A stretch of DNA of 64,000 nt, from contig NZ_SAYU02000016.1 of the NCBI RefSeq assembly GCF_004025965.2, positions 1 through 64,000 on the forward strand, read 5' to 3'. Shown one piece after another: positions 8,431 through 18,069 of the stretch. Under the pieces are notes generated by a model that had not been told where the DNA came from, searched no databases, and saw only the letters and a list, made by a program, of their open reading frames with translations. Each line of letters begins with the position of its first letter. Position 1 is the stretch's first letter. A program made the position numbers and the translations under genes. This DNA is from Phycicoccus flavus. GTDB taxonomy: Bacteria; Actinomycetota; Actinomycetes; Actinomycetales; Dermatophilaceae.

Positions 8431-9768
8431 ATGGACCGTCAGCAGGAGTTCGTCCTCCGCACCATCGAAGAGCGCGACATCCGGTTCGTCCGGCTCTGGT
8501 TCACCGACGTCCTCGGCACGCTGAAGTCGGTGGCCATCGCCCCGGCCGAGCTGGAGGGGGCCTTCGCGGAGGGGATCGGCTTCGACGGCTCCTCCATCGA
8601 GGGGTTCGTGCGCGTCTACGAGTCCGACATGCTCGCCCAGCCCGACCCGGGCACCTTCCAGGTGCTGCCCTGGCGCGGCGACACGGGCGGAACGGCCCGG
8701 ATGTTCTGCGACATCTCGACGCCGGACGGCTCGCGCAGCATGGCCGACCCGCGCAACGTCCTCCAGCGGGCGCTCGCCAAGGCCGCCGACATGGGCTTCA
8801 CCTTCTACACCCACCCCGAGATCGAGTTCTACCTGCTCAAGCCGGGCTGGGTGCCGGGCACGGCGCCGGAGCCGATCGACACCTCCGGCTACTTCGACCA
8901 CACCCCGCACGGCAGCAGCGCCGACTTCCGGCGGGCCGCGATCACGATGCTGGAGACGATGGGCATCTCCGTCGAGTTCAGCCACCACGAGGCCGGACCG
9001 GGCCAGAACGAGATCGACCTGCGCTACGCCGACGCGCTCTCGACCGCGGACAACGTCATGACCTTCCGCACGGTCGTCAAGGAGGTCGCCCTCGAGCAGG
9101 GCATCTACGCCTCCTTCATGCCGAAGGTCTTCGCGCAGCACCCCGGCTCGGGCATGCACACCCACATGTCGCTCTTCGAGGGCGACACCAACGCCTTCCA
9201 CGAGCCCGGCGCGCCCTACCAGCTCTCCAAGGTCGGCCGGCAGTTCATCGCCGGTCTGCTGCACCACGGCGCCGAGACCGCCGCCGTGACCAACCAGTGG
9301 GTCAACAGCTACAAGCGGCTGTGGGGCGGGGGAGAGGCGCCCGCGCACCTCACCTGGGGCCACAACAACCGCTCCGCGCTCGTGCGGGTGCCGATGTACA
9401 AGCCCGACAAGGGGCAGAGCACCCGGGTCGAGGTGCGCAGCATCGACACCGCGTGCAACCCCTACCTCACCTACGCCGTCCTGCTGGCCGCCGGCCTCAA
9501 GGGCATCGAGGAGGGCTACGAGCTGCCGCAGGAGACCGAGGACGACGTGTGGAGCCTCACCGACTCCGAGCGTCGCGCCATGGGCATCCGGCCGCTGCCG
9601 GCGAGCCTGTCCGAGGCCATCGAGATCATGGAGGACAGCGAGCTCGTGGCCGAGACCCTCGGCGAGCACGTCTTCGACTTCTTCCTGCGCAACAAGCGGG
9701 CGGAGTGGCTCGACTACCGCAACCAGGTCACGGCCTTCGAGCTCGAGCGGTACCTGCCGAGCCTGTGA
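8431..9768 (+). CDS. glnA2: Glutamine synthetase type I, GlnA2 subgroup
   Basis: ATP-dependent ligase of the glutamine synthetase I family; some GlnA2-like members act on other amines. The 445 residues begin MDRQQEFVLRTIEERDIRFVRLW, matching known GlnA2 starts, so the ATG at 8431 is preferred over one at 8413. The beta-grasp domain carries WFTDVLGTLKSVAI and FDGSSIEGF. The catalytic domain shows HPEIEFYL, GPGQNEIDLRY, HPGSGMHTHMS and NNRSALVRVP. The NLYDLP-type adenylylation motif of beta-type enzymes is not seen, as in the alpha type, so the adjacent glnE product probably acts on another synthetase. glnE follows after 7 nt. Confidence 0.93.
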   Translation: MDRQQEFVLRTIEERDIRFVRLWFTDVLGTLKSVAIAPAELEGAFAEGIGFDGSSIEGFVRVYESDMLAQPDPGTFQVLPWRGDTGGTARMFCDISTPDGSRSMADPRNVLQRALAKAADMGFTFYTHPEIEFYLLKPGWVPGTAPEPIDTSGYFDHTPHGSSADFRRAAITMLETMGISVEFSHHEAGPGQNEIDLRYADALSTADNVMTFRTVVKEVALEQGIYASFMPKVFAQHPGSGMHTHMSLFEGDTNAFHEPGAPYQLSKVGRQFIAGLLHHGAETAAVTNQWVNSYKRLWGGGEAPAHLTWGHNNRSALVRVPMYKPDKGQSTRVEVRSIDTACNPYLTYAVLLAAGLKGIEEGYELPQETEDDVWSLTDSERRAMGIRPLPASLSEAIEIMEDSELVAETLGEHVFDFFLRNKRAEWLDYRNQVTAFELERYLPSL

Positions 9769-9775
9769 CCTCACC

Positions 9776-12772
9776 GTGAGCTCGCGCGCGCCCGAGTCGG
9801 TCCCCGCCGGGGTCGCCCGGCTGGGCTTCACCGACCCCGCCCGCGCGAACGCCCTCCTCGACGACCCCGCGCTCGACGGCCTGGCCGGGACCCCGGACCG
9901 CATCGACGCCGGCGGACTGGCCGAGGCGCTCTCGCGCACGGCCGACCCCGACGGCGCGCTGCTCGGCCTGGTCCGCGTCCTCGAGAGCGCCGCCGCGTCG
10001 GGCGGCGTGCGCGGCGACCTCGTCGACCGGCTCGGGCGGGACGCGACGGCCCGGCGCCGGCTCTTTGCCGTCCTCGGTGCCTCCGGCGCGCTCGTCGACC
10101 ACCTCGTCGCCCACCCGGAGCACTGGCGGGCCGCCACCGACGCCGTGCCCCGGGACGCCGACGACCGGCGGGCCGCGCTCGTCGCCGCGGTCGGTGACCC
10201 CGGTCCGGTCCCGCCCGCGGACGCGCTGCGCGTCGCCTACCGGGAGCAGCTGCTCGGCATCGCCGCGCTCGACCTCGTCGCCGACGACGCCTCGCGGGTG
10301 CTGCCCGAGACCGCCGCCGCGCTCGCCGACCTCGCGGCTGCCGCGCTGGAGGCGGCCCTGGTCATCGCCCGCGCGGAGGTCGGCGAGGCGGCCGACACCT
10401 GCCGGCTCGCCGTCGTCGCGATGGGCAAGACCGGCGGGCGCGAGCTCAACTACGTCTCCGACGTCGACGTCATCTTCGTCGCCGAGCCGGCGGACGGCGT
10501 CGCCGAGAACGCCGCGCTCGTCGTCGCCACCGACCTCGCCACCCGCCTCATGCGGCTCTGCTCGGCGTCCACGCCGGCGGGGTCGCTGTGGCAGGTCGAC
10601 CCCGCGCTGCGGCCGGAGGGCAAGAACGGCCCGCTCGTGCGCACCGTCGCCAGCCATCGCGCGTACTACGAGCGCTGGGCCAAGACGTGGGAGTTCCAGG
10701 CCCTCCTCAAGGCCCGCCCGGTCGCGGGCGACGCCGAGGTCGGCGCCGCCTACGTCGACGCGGTCCGGCCGATGGTGTGGCAGGCGTCCGCGCGGGACAA
10801 CTTCGTTCCCGACGTCCAGGCCATGCGCCGCCGCGTCGAGGACCACATCCCCAAGGCCGAGGCCGAGCGGCAGATCAAGCTCGGCCCCGGCGGCCTGCGC
10901 GACGTCGAGTTCTCCGTCCAGCTGCTCCAGCTCGTCCACGGCCGGGCCGACGAGACACTGCGCAGCGCCTCGACCCTGGAGGCCCTGGAGGCGCTGTCGG
11001 CCGGCGGGTACATCGGCCGCGACGACGCCGCCGTGCTCGAGGCCGCCTACCGGTGGCTGCGGGCGCTGGAGCACCGGGTGCAGCTCTCCCGGCTGCGGCG
11101 GACCCACCTCATGCCGACGAGCGAGCAGGACCTGCGGCGGCTCGGGCGGGCGCTCGGGCTGCGCCGCGACCCCGCGGACTCGGTGCAGGAGCAGTGGCGG
11201 GCGCGCCGCCGCGAGGTGCGCCGCCTGCACGAGCGGATCTTCTACCGGCCGCTCCTCTCGGCCGTCGCCCGGCTGTCCGACCAGGACGTCCGCCTCAGCC
11301 CCGAGGCCGCCCGCGCGCGGCTGTCGGCGCTCGGCTTCCGCGACCCCGCCGGGGCGCTGCGCCACCTCGAGGCCCTGACCTCCGGGGTCAGCCGCCGGGC
11401 CGCCATCCAGCGCCAGCTCCTGCCGGTCATGCTCCAGTGGTTCGCCGACGAGGCCGACCCCGACACCGGGCTGCTCGCCTTCCGCAAGATCAGCGACGAG
11501 CTCGGCGCCACGCACTGGTACCTGCGGCTGCTGCGCGACGAGGGGTCGGCCGCCGAACGGCTCGCGCACACCCTGGCCCGCAGCCGGTACGCCGGGGCGC
11601 TGCTCGAGCAGGCGCCGGAGTGCGTCCAGTTCCTCGCCGACGCCGAGGGCATGACGCCCCGGCCGCGGGCCGAGGTGCTGCGGCGGATGCGCTCGGCGGC
11701 CGGCCGCAAGGACGACCCCGAGGCCGCGGTCCTCGCCGCCCGCACCATCCGCCGGTCCGAGCTGTTCCGGGTCGCCGTCGCCGACCTCGGCGGCACGATC
11801 ACGCTGCCGCAGCTCGGGGCGGCCATGACCGACCTCACCGCTGCACTGCTCGAGACGACCCTCGAGGTCGCCCACCGCGCCGTCTGCGACCGCACCGGCG
11901 AGGAGCCGCTCACGGCGCTGCTCGTCGTCGGCATGGGCCGTCTCGGTGGCGGGGAGCAGGGCTACGGCTCGGACGCCGACGTCCTCTTCGTCCACGACCC
12001 GCTGCCCGGCGCCGACGAGCAGGCCGCGCAGCACCAGGCCATGGAGGTCGTCAAGCTCCTCATCGCGCTGCTCGGGCGCGGGGGACCGGACCCTCGGCTC
12101 GACGTCGACGCCGGGCTGCGGCCCGAGGGCAAGAACGGCCCGCTCGTGCGCTCGCTCGCGTCCTACCGCGAGTACTACGCCCGCTGGTCGCTCGTCTGGG
12201 AGGCGCAGGCGCTGCTGCGCGCCACCCCGGTGGCGGGCGACCCCGGCGTCGCCGAGCGGTTCACGGAACTCGTCGACTCCATCCGCTGGCCGTCCGGGGG
12301 GCTGACCCCCGCGCAGGTGCGCGAGATCCGCACCCTCAAGGCCCGGATGGAGTCCGAGCGGCTGCCCCGGGGCGCCGACCGCAAGACGCACTTCAAGCTC
12401 GGGCACGGCGGCCTGTCCGACGTCGAGTGGGTCGTCCAGCTCCTCCAGCTGCGGTGGGCGCACGACCGGCCCGAGCTGCGCACCGCGTCGACGCTGGGGG
12501 CGCTGGAGGCGGCCCAGCGGCTCGGCCTGGTCAGCGACGAGCACGCCGCGGCCCTCGCCGCGTCCTGGCGGCTCGCCTCGACGATGCGGAACGCGAGTGT
12601 GCTCTTCCGCGGCAAGCCCAGCGACGCCGTGCCCACCTACGACCGCGACGCCGACGGGGTGGCCCGGATCCTCGGCCTCGGCACCGGGGGAGGGCAGGAC
12701 CTCGCGGAGCACTACCGGCGGGTGGCGCGGCGGGCCCGGGCGGCGTTCGAGGAGGAGTTCTACGGCGCCTGA
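9776..12772 (+). CDS. glnE: Glutamine synthetase adenylyltransferase/deadenylylase
   Basis: A bifunctional regulator that adds AMP to, and removes it from, glutamine synthetase according to nitrogen state. Its 998 residues match the actinobacterial family length. Two nucleotidyltransferase domains are visible: the N-terminal one with GKTGGRELNYVSDVDVIF (about 218-235) and the C-terminal one with GMGRLGGGEQGYGSDADVLF (about 718-737). Each is followed by KNGPLVRT/KNGPLVRS and by a helical GlnD-type bundle (KLGPGGLRDVEFSVQLLQL and KLGHGGLSDVEWVVQLLQL). The GTG at 9776 follows the glnA2 stop closely, so the pair is one operon. Confidence 0.96.
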   Translation: MSSRAPESVPAGVARLGFTDPARANALLDDPALDGLAGTPDRIDAGGLAEALSRTADPDGALLGLVRVLESAAASGGVRGDLVDRLGRDATARRRLFAVLGASGALVDHLVAHPEHWRAATDAVPRDADDRRAALVAAVGDPGPVPPADALRVAYREQLLGIAALDLVADDASRVLPETAAALADLAAAALEAALVIARAEVGEAADTCRLAVVAMGKTGGRELNYVSDVDVIFVAEPADGVAENAALVVATDLATRLMRLCSASTPAGSLWQVDPALRPEGKNGPLVRTVASHRAYYERWAKTWEFQALLKARPVAGDAEVGAAYVDAVRPMVWQASARDNFVPDVQAMRRRVEDHIPKAEAERQIKLGPGGLRDVEFSVQLLQLVHGRADETLRSASTLEALEALSAGGYIGRDDAAVLEAAYRWLRALEHRVQLSRLRRTHLMPTSEQDLRRLGRALGLRRDPADSVQEQWRARRREVRRLHERIFYRPLLSAVARLSDQDVRLSPEAARARLSALGFRDPAGALRHLEALTSGVSRRAAIQRQLLPVMLQWFADEADPDTGLLAFRKISDELGATHWYLRLLRDEGSAAERLAHTLARSRYAGALLEQAPECVQFLADAEGMTPRPRAEVLRRMRSAAGRKDDPEAAVLAARTIRRSELFRVAVADLGGTITLPQLGAAMTDLTAALLETTLEVAHRAVCDRTGEEPLTALLVVGMGRLGGGEQGYGSDADVLFVHDPLPGADEQAAQHQAMEVVKLLIALLGRGGPDPRLDVDAGLRPEGKNGPLVRSLASYREYYARWSLVWEAQALLRATPVAGDPGVAERFTELVDSIRWPSGGLTPAQVREIRTLKARMESERLPRGADRKTHFKLGHGGLSDVEWVVQLLQLRWAHDRPELRTASTLGALEAAQRLGLVSDEHAAALAASWRLASTMRNASVLFRGKPSDAVPTYDRDADGVARILGLGTGGGQDLAEHYRRVARRARAAFEEEFYGA

Positions 12773-12782
12773 CCGCGGGTGT

Positions 12783-12812
12783 CCGGAGCCTGCCTCGCCG
12801 GGCAGGATCCGG
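12783..12812 (+). terminator. Hairpin after glnE
   Basis: A 12-bp stem with one mismatch (12783-12794 with 12801-12812) and a 6-nt loop, starting 10 nt after the glnE stop. No T-run follows, so strength is uncertain. Confidence 0.5.
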
Positions 12813-12823
12813 CCAGGGCGTGG

Positions 12824-12829
12824 CATGCT
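12824..12829 (+). promoter_or_regulatory. Possible -10 element of the PAS-ANTAR gene
   Basis: CATGCT followed by 7 nt and the GTG at 12837. Leaderless spacing; weak match to consensus. Confidence 0.35.
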
Positions 12830-12836
12830 TCGTCCC

Positions 12837-13514
12837 GTGACGACGAGCGACCCGACGCGCGGGGACCAGCCGCGTCCGGACCCCGTCCCCACCTTCGGTG
12901 AGGGGTTCTACGAGTACGCGACGGGCCGCTGGTCCTGGAGCCCCGAGATGTTCACCCTGCTCGGCGTCGTCGACGACGGCCGGCCGGTCGAGGAGCAGGT
13001 CTACGAGCGGATGCACCCCTCGGACCGGGCGACGGTGGCCGAGAGCCTCGCCCGCAGCATCGAGGACGGCGGTCCGTTCGCCGGGCAGTACCGGATCCGC
13101 GACGACGAGGGACGTGAGCGCTCGGTGGCCTTCGTCGGCGACGTCGAGCGGGACGCCTCGGGGGCCTCGCGGCTCGGCGTGGACGGGCGGCCGGTCCGGC
13201 TGCGCGGCGTCGCCTTCGACGTCTCGCGCGCCGCCCGCCAGGCGGCCTCGGAGGCGGTGACCGCCGCCACGGCCGACCGGGCCGCCATCGAGCAGGTCAA
13301 GGGCGCGCTGATGTTCGAGTACGGCCTGGACGCCGACGCCGCCTTCGGGCTGCTCTCGCGCTACAGCCAGCGCGGCAACGTCAAGCTCGCCGTCGTCGCC
13401 CGCCGGGTGGCCGACCTGCTCGGCCGCCAGACCGAGCCCGGCACGGAGCGGTCGCTGCTGCAGATCCTGGAGTGGGCGCTCGCCTCGCACGACGACGTCG
13501 CCGAGACCGGCTGA
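12837..13514 (+). CDS. PAS-ANTAR regulator
   Basis: A 225-residue cytoplasmic protein. Residues of about 15-130 form a PAS domain of the PAS_3 kind: GRWSWSPEMFTLLG, then YERMHPSDRATV and GQYRIRDDEGRERSV. Residues of about 145-200 form an ANTAR domain (AAIEQVKGALMFEYGLDADAAFGLLSRYSQ...NVKLAVVARRVADLL), which in known cases binds paired hairpins in mRNA and prevents termination. No kinase or receiver domain is attached, so the PAS domain would be the sensor. The start is GTG 12837; the in-frame ATG at 12825 (adding MLRP) is an alternative with AGGG upstream. Its place after glnA2-glnE suggests, but does not prove, a role in nitrogen metabolism. Confidence 0.85.
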   Translation: MTTSDPTRGDQPRPDPVPTFGEGFYEYATGRWSWSPEMFTLLGVVDDGRPVEEQVYERMHPSDRATVAESLARSIEDGGPFAGQYRIRDDEGRERSVAFVGDVERDASGASRLGVDGRPVRLRGVAFDVSRAARQAASEAVTAATADRAAIEQVKGALMFEYGLDADAAFGLLSRYSQRGNVKLAVVARRVADLLGRQTEPGTERSLLQILEWALASHDDVAETG

Positions 13515-13544
13515 CCGGCGACGGGACGCCCGGCCGACGCTCCC

Positions 13545-13550
13545 TAGACT
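13545..13550 (+). promoter_or_regulatory. -10 element of hisD (leaderless)
   Basis: TAGACT, then GGGGGC and the ATG of hisD. Good match to the actinobacterial -10 and to leaderless spacing. Confidence 0.7.
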
Positions 13551-13556
13551 GGGGGC

Positions 13557-14939
13557 ATGTCCGACACCCCGACCGGAGTGATCCCGCGCCTGGACCTGCG
13601 CGGCCGACGTCCCGGCCTGCGCGAGCTGCGGGCCGCGCTGCCGCGGGCGGACTTCGACGTCGAGGCCGCCCTCGGCGCCGTGCGGCCGGTCGTCGAGGAC
13701 GTCCGCGAGCGCGGGGCCGCCGCGCTGCACGACGCCGCCGAGCGCTTCGACGGGGTGCGCCCGCCCGCCCTCCGGGTGCCCGCCGAGGTCGTGGCCGGGG
13801 CGCTGGAGACGCTCGACCCCCTCGTGCGCGCCGCGCTCGAGGAGTCGATCCGCCGCGCCCGGCTCGTCCACGCCGACCAGCGGCGCTCCGAGGGCGTCAC
13901 CCGGGTCGCCCCGGGCGGCACCGTCCGCGAGCGCTGGGTGCCGGTGGACCGGGTCGGCCTCTACGTCCCCGGTGGCCGCGCGGTCTACCCGAGCAGCGTC
14001 GTCATGAACGTCGTCCCGGCCCAGGAGGCCGGCGTCCCCAGCCTCGCCGTGGCCAGCCCGCCGCAGCGCGACCACGGCGGGTGGCCGCACCCGACGATCC
14101 TCGCCGCCTGCGCGCTGCTCGGCGTCGACGAGGTCTACGCGGTCGGCGGCGCCCAGGCCGTCGCCGCCCTCGCGTACGGCTTCGAGGAGGACGGCGCGGT
14201 CTGCGAGCCGGTGTCCCTCGTCACCGGTCCCGGCAACATCTACGTCACCGCGGCCAAGCGGCTGCTCAAGGGGCTCATCGGCATCGACTCCGAGGCCGGC
14301 CCGACCGAGATCGGCGTCCTCGCCGACGACACCGCCGACCCCGAGCACGTCGCCGCCGACCTGGTCTCCCAGGCCGAGCACGACCCGCTCGCGGCCGCGG
14401 TGCTCGTCACCGACAGCCCGGCCCTGGCCGCCGCCGTCGAGGAGGCGCTGGGGCGTCGGGTGTCCGCGACCAAGCACACCGAGCGGGTGGCCGAGGCGCT
14501 CGCCGGGCGGCAGTCCGCGGTCGTCCTCGTCGACGACCTGGAGGTCGGGCTCGACGTCGTCAACGCCTACGCCGCGGAGCACCTCGAGATCCACACCGCC
14601 GACGCCGCCGCCGTCGCCGCCCGGGTGCGCAACGCCGGGGCCGTCTTCGTCGGCACCTGGGCGCCGGTGAGCCTCGGCGACTACTGCGCCGGGTCCAACC
14701 ACGTGCTGCCCACGGGTGGCTGCGCCTGCCACAGCAGCGGGCTGTCGGTGCAGTCGTTCCTGCGCGGCATCCACGTCGTCGAGTACGACGAGGCGGCGCT
14801 GCGCGAGGTCGGCGGGCACGTCGTCGTTCTGGCCCGGGCCGAGGACCTGCCGGCCCACGGCGAGGCCGTCCTGGCCCGGGTGCCGGAGGTCGAGCCCGGT
14901 GCGTGGCCGCCCGGGCCGACCGGCTCGCGCCCCTCCTAG
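13557..14939 (+). CDS. hisD: Histidinol dehydrogenase
   Basis: Catalyses the last two oxidations of histidine synthesis (histidinol to histidine, NAD- and Zn-dependent). 460 residues, normal for actinobacteria. Visible family blocks are [47 protein letters not shown], the catalytic Glu-His pair in [10 protein letters not shown] (about 341-342) and [13 protein letters not shown] (about 380). First gene of the his cluster. Its stop codon lies inside the -10 box of hisC, so hisC can also be read from its own promoter. Confidence 0.97.
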   Translation: MSDTPTGVIPRLDLRGRRPGLRELRAALPRADFDVEAALGAVRPVVEDVRERGAAALHDAAERFDGVRPPALRVPAEVVAGALETLDPLVRAALEESIRRARLVHADQRRSEGVTRVAPGGTVRERWVPVDRVGLYVPGGRAVYPSSVVMNVVPAQEAGVPSLAVASPPQRDHGGWPHPTILAACALLGVDEVYAVGGAQAVAALAYGFEEDGAVCEPVSLVTGPGNIYVTAAKRLLKGLIGIDSEAGPTEIGVLADDTADPEHVAADLVSQAEHDPLAAAVLVTDSPALAAAVEEALGRRVSATKHTERVAEALAGRQSAVVLVDDLEVGLDVVNAYAAEHLEIHTADAAAVAARVRNAGAVFVGTWAPVSLGDYCAGSNHVLPTGGCACHSSGLSVQSFLRGIHVVEYDEAALREVGGHVVVLARAEDLPAHGEAVLARVPEVEPGAWPPGPTGSRPS

Positions 14940-14942
14940 ACT
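14937..14942 (+). promoter_or_regulatory. -10 element of hisC (leaderless), over the hisD stop
   Basis: TAGACT whose first three bases are the hisD stop codon TAG; 7 nt separate it from the hisC ATG at 14950. Suggests an internal promoter in the his cluster. Confidence 0.6.
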
Positions 14943-14949
14943 CGCCCCC

Positions 14950-16074
14950 ATGGACGCACGGGAGCAGGTCGAGGACATGCTCCGGCCGGACCTGCGCGGG
15001 CGCACCGCCTACGGCGCCCCCCAGCTGGACGTGCCGGTGGCGCTCAACACGAACGAGAACTCCTACCCGGTGCCACACGTCGTCGTCGTCGCGATGACCC
15101 GGGCGGTTGAGGCCGTCGCGTCCGGGCTCAACCGGTACCCGGACCGCGAGTTCACGGCGCTGCGCGAGGGACTGGCCGCCTTCCTGTCCCGGTCCGGCAC
15201 GGCCGTGGACGCCGCGCAGGTCTGGGCCGGGAACGGGTCCAACGAGGTGTTGCTCCACCTGCTCCAGGCCTTCGGCGGACCGGGTCGGACGGCGCTCGGC
15301 TTCACCCCGGCCTACTCCATGCACCCGATCATCACGACGACCACGGGCACCGCCTGGGTCGACGGGATGCGCGGCGTCGCCGGCCGCGGCGCGTTCGACC
15401 TCGACGCCGGGGCCGCCGTCGCGCAGGTGCGCGAGCACCGGCCGGACGTCGTGTTCCTCTGCTCGCCGAACAACCCGACGGGCACCGCCCTCGGGCTCGA
15501 CGTCGTCGAGGCGGTGCACGACGCCACCGACGGCCTCGTCGTCGTCGACGAGGCCTACGCCGAGTTCGCCCGCCCCGGTACGCCGTCCGCCCTCACCCTG
15601 CTCGCCGGGCGGCCGCGGATGGTCGTCACCCGGACGATGAGCAAGGCCTTCGCGCTGGCCGGCGGCCGGCTGGGCTACCTGGCCGCCGACCCCGCGCTCA
15701 CCGACGCGCTGCGGCTGGTGCGGATGCCCTACCACCTCTCCAGCGTCACCCAGGCCGTCGCGCTCGCGGCGCTGGCCCACGCCGACCTCATGCTCGAGAC
15801 CGTCGGCGTCGTCAAGGACCAGCGCGACCGCATCGTCGAGGCGGTCGCCGCGCTCGGGCTGGACCCGGTGCCGAGCGACGCCAACTTCGTCCTCTTCGGC
15901 GGTCTCGCCGACGCCCCCGGGACGTGGCGCGCGCTGCTCGAGCGGGGCGTCCTCGTCCGTGACGTGGGCATCCCGCACTATCTTCGTGTCACGGCCGGGA
16001 CCCCCGAGGAGACCACCGCGTTCCTCGACGCCCTCGCCGCGCTCGTCCCCACCCACGCAGGAGCCGTCCCGTGA
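14950..16074 (+). CDS. hisC: Histidinol-phosphate aminotransferase
   Basis: PLP-dependent class I/II aminotransferase that converts imidazole-acetol phosphate to histidinol phosphate. 374 residues from ATG 14950, where the TAGACT box and the [17 protein letters not shown] start agree with the family; in-frame ATGs further upstream are inside hisD. Visible features: [47 protein letters not shown] and the Schiff-base lysine in [15 protein letters not shown] (about 232). The stop overlaps the hisB start (GTGA). Confidence 0.96.
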   Translation: MDAREQVEDMLRPDLRGRTAYGAPQLDVPVALNTNENSYPVPHVVVVAMTRAVEAVASGLNRYPDREFTALREGLAAFLSRSGTAVDAAQVWAGNGSNEVLLHLLQAFGGPGRTALGFTPAYSMHPIITTTTGTAWVDGMRGVAGRGAFDLDAGAAVAQVREHRPDVVFLCSPNNPTGTALGLDVVEAVHDATDGLVVVDEAYAEFARPGTPSALTLLAGRPRMVVTRTMSKAFALAGGRLGYLAADPALTDALRLVRMPYHLSSVTQAVALAALAHADLMLETVGVVKDQRDRIVEAVAALGLDPVPSDANFVLFGGLADAPGTWRALLERGVLVRDVGIPHYLRVTAGTPEETTAFLDALAALVPTHAGAVP

Positions 16075-16685
16075 GCACCGCGCAGACCCACCGCACCGCC
16101 ACGGTGCGCCGGGCCACGTCCGAGAGCACCGTCGAGGTCACCGTCGACCTCGACGGCACCGGCCGCGGGGAGGTGAGCACCGGGGTGCCGTTCTACGACC
16201 ACATGCTCCTCTCGCTGGCCAAGCACTCGCTGCTCGACCTCACCGTGCGGGCCGACGGCGACACCCACGTCGATGCCCACCACACCGTCGAGGACGTCGC
16301 CATCGTCCTCGGGCAGGCCGTCCGCGAGGCCCTCGGGGACAAGTCGGGCATCGCCCGGTTCGGCGACGCGACCGTCCCGCTCGACGAGGCGCTCGTCCAG
16401 GCCGTCGTCGACGTCGCCGGGCGCCCGTACGTCGTCCACACCGGCGAGCCCGCGGGCCAGGAGTACGCCGTCATCGGCGGGCACTTCGTCGGCTCGCTCA
16501 CCCGGCACGTCCTGGAGTCCTTCGCCTTCCACGCCCAGGTCGCGCTGCACGTGCGCGTCCTCTCCGGCCGCGACCCGCACCACCTCGTCGAGGCCCAGTT
16601 CAAGGCGCTGGCCCGCGCCCTGCGCGCCGCCGTGGCCCGCGACGCGCGCGTCGAGGGCGTGCCGAGTGCGAAGGGCGCCCTCTAA
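16071..16685 (+). CDS. hisB: Imidazoleglycerol-phosphate dehydratase
   Basis: Mn-dependent dehydratase, sixth step of histidine synthesis; monofunctional as in actinobacteria (no phosphatase domain). 204 residues. The two metal-binding repeats are clear: [11 protein letters not shown] (about 68-78) and [19 protein letters not shown] (about 166-184), with [16 protein letters not shown] near residue 40. Coupled to hisC by a GTGA overlap. Confidence 0.97.
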   Translation: MSTAQTHRTATVRRATSESTVEVTVDLDGTGRGEVSTGVPFYDHMLLSLAKHSLLDLTVRADGDTHVDAHHTVEDVAIVLGQAVREALGDKSGIARFGDATVPLDEALVQAVVDVAGRPYVVHTGEPAGQEYAVIGGHFVGSLTRHVLESFAFHAQVALHVRVLSGRDPHHLVEAQFKALARALRAAVARDARVEGVPSAKGAL

Positions 16686-16689
16686 CCCC

Positions 16690-17352
16690 GTGGCCGGCGA
16701 GGTCCGCACGGGGACGGGGCACGGGCTGCTGCTCGTGCGCCGCTCGCCGGGTGCCGTCGGCCGGTGGCTCCGGCGCGGGCTCGTCGCCTCGACGATGGCC
16801 CCGCTCGGCGCGTGGACCGGGGTCACCGTCGCCGAGACCGCCGCCCGCAGCGCCGCGCCCTACGACGTCGCCCTCGAGGTGCTCGCCGCCCGGCCGGCGC
16901 CGCGCGGGGGCAGGCCGGTGCTCGGCTTCTTCGACCTGCACGGCAAGGCCGCCCTCACCCTCCAGGCGAGCGGGCTGCGCAAGCCCCAGCGCTGGCTCGT
17001 CTGGCAGCCGGGCGTCGGCGTCGTCGAGACCCCCTCCCTGCCGCGGCTCGGGCTGCCCTCGCTCGTCGACGCCGCCGGGGCGCGGGGCGACGACGTCGCC
17101 GAGCGGGTCGGCGGCGTGCTCCGCGGCCACGAGGGCCAGGCGCTCGACGTCCTCGTCACCGTCCTCGGGCTGCTCGGCCTGCCCGGCGAGGACCTCCTCG
17201 TGCGCGGGGACTGTGCCGGCGCCAGCGACGTCGAGCCCGGGACCCGCGGGGTGCTGATGTTCGACCGGCTCATGGCCGACGAGGCCCAGCACCGGGCCGA
17301 GTGGGAGGCCGCCTGGGGCGGCCCGGCGCCCGGCCCGCGGGAGACCCGGTGA
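16690..17352 (+). CDS. Uncharacterised protein between hisB and hisH (220 aa)
   Basis: A 220-residue protein with no recognised catalytic motif and no signal peptide. It starts GTG 4 nt after hisB ([30 protein letters not shown]) and overlaps the hisH start by 4 nt, so it is embedded in the his operon. A conserved-looking core is [26 protein letters not shown], followed by a Leu-rich helical C-terminal half ending in acidic residues. Proteins of unknown role in this position occur in related Micrococcales, which I recall but cannot check here. No function is proposed; codon use matches its neighbours. Confidence 0.75.
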   Translation: MAGEVRTGTGHGLLLVRRSPGAVGRWLRRGLVASTMAPLGAWTGVTVAETAARSAAPYDVALEVLAARPAPRGGRPVLGFFDLHGKAALTLQASGLRKPQRWLVWQPGVGVVETPSLPRLGLPSLVDAAGARGDDVAERVGGVLRGHEGQALDVLVTVLGLLGLPGEDLLVRGDCAGASDVEPGTRGVLMFDRLMADEAQHRAEWEAAWGGPAPGPRETR

Positions 17353-17990
17353 GCCCGTCCGTCGTCGTCCTCGACTACGGCAGCGGGAACATCCGCTCGG
17401 CCGTGCGCGCCCTCGAGCACGTCGGCGCCGACGTCGAGCTCACCGCCCGGCGCGAGGCCGCCCTCGCCGCCGACGGCCTCTTCGTCCCCGGCGTCGGCAA
17501 CTTCCACGCCTGCATGGCCGGGCTGGTGGCCGCCGACGGCCCGGCCGTCGTGGACCGGCGCCTCGCCGGCGGGCGTCCGGTGCTCGGCGTGTGCGTCGGG
17601 ATGCAGGTGCTCTTCGAGGGCTCCACCGAGGCCGGTGCCGCTCCGGTGCCCGGGGCCGGGCAGTGGCCGGGCACGGTCACCCGCCTGCACGCCGACGTCG
17701 TCCCGCACATGGGCTGGTCCACCGTGCAGGCGCCGGCGGGCACGACCCTCTTCGCCGGGGTCGAGGACGAGCGCTTCTACTTCGTGCACTCCTACGCCGC
17801 GCACACCTGGGACCTGCCCCCCGGCGAGGGGGCCCTCGCCGCCGCCGACCCCCGCGTCACCTGGGCCGTCCACGGCGAGCGGTTCGTCGCCGCCGTCGAG
17901 AACGGTCCGCTCGCCGCCACCCAGTTCCACCCGGAGAAGTCCGGGGCCGCCGGGCTCGCGCTGCTCGAGAACTGGGTCCGCTCGCTCTGA
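17349..17990 (+). CDS. hisH: Imidazole glycerol phosphate synthase, glutaminase subunit
   Basis: Class I glutamine amidotransferase that feeds ammonia to HisF. 213 residues from GTG 17349, which overlaps the upstream stop. Starts [20 protein letters not shown]. The nucleophile is Cys in [13 protein letters not shown] (about 81), the oxyanion region is [11 protein letters not shown], and the His/Glu of the triad are in [10 protein letters not shown] (about 194/196). HisF is not in the window. Confidence 0.97.
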   Translation: MSPSVVVLDYGSGNIRSAVRALEHVGADVELTARREAALAADGLFVPGVGNFHACMAGLVAADGPAVVDRRLAGGRPVLGVCVGMQVLFEGSTEAGAAPVPGAGQWPGTVTRLHADVVPHMGWSTVQAPAGTTLFAGVEDERFYFVHSYAAHTWDLPPGEGALAAADPRVTWAVHGERFVAAVENGPLAATQFHPEKSGAAGLALLENWVRSL

Positions 17991-18069
17991 CCGGGCAGAC
18001 TGGCCCCGCGTCGGGCGCCGAGACGGGCGCCCCGAGCACCCCCTGAGCACCCGACCCCGGAGGATCCCC

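Noticed and set aside
9728-12892. Open frame of over 1000 codons antisense to glnE, and similar long antisense frames elsewhere
   Set aside because: Very GC-rich coding DNA leaves antisense frames open. The translations are Arg/Gly/Ala low-complexity with no family motif, while the sense frames encode recognised proteins.
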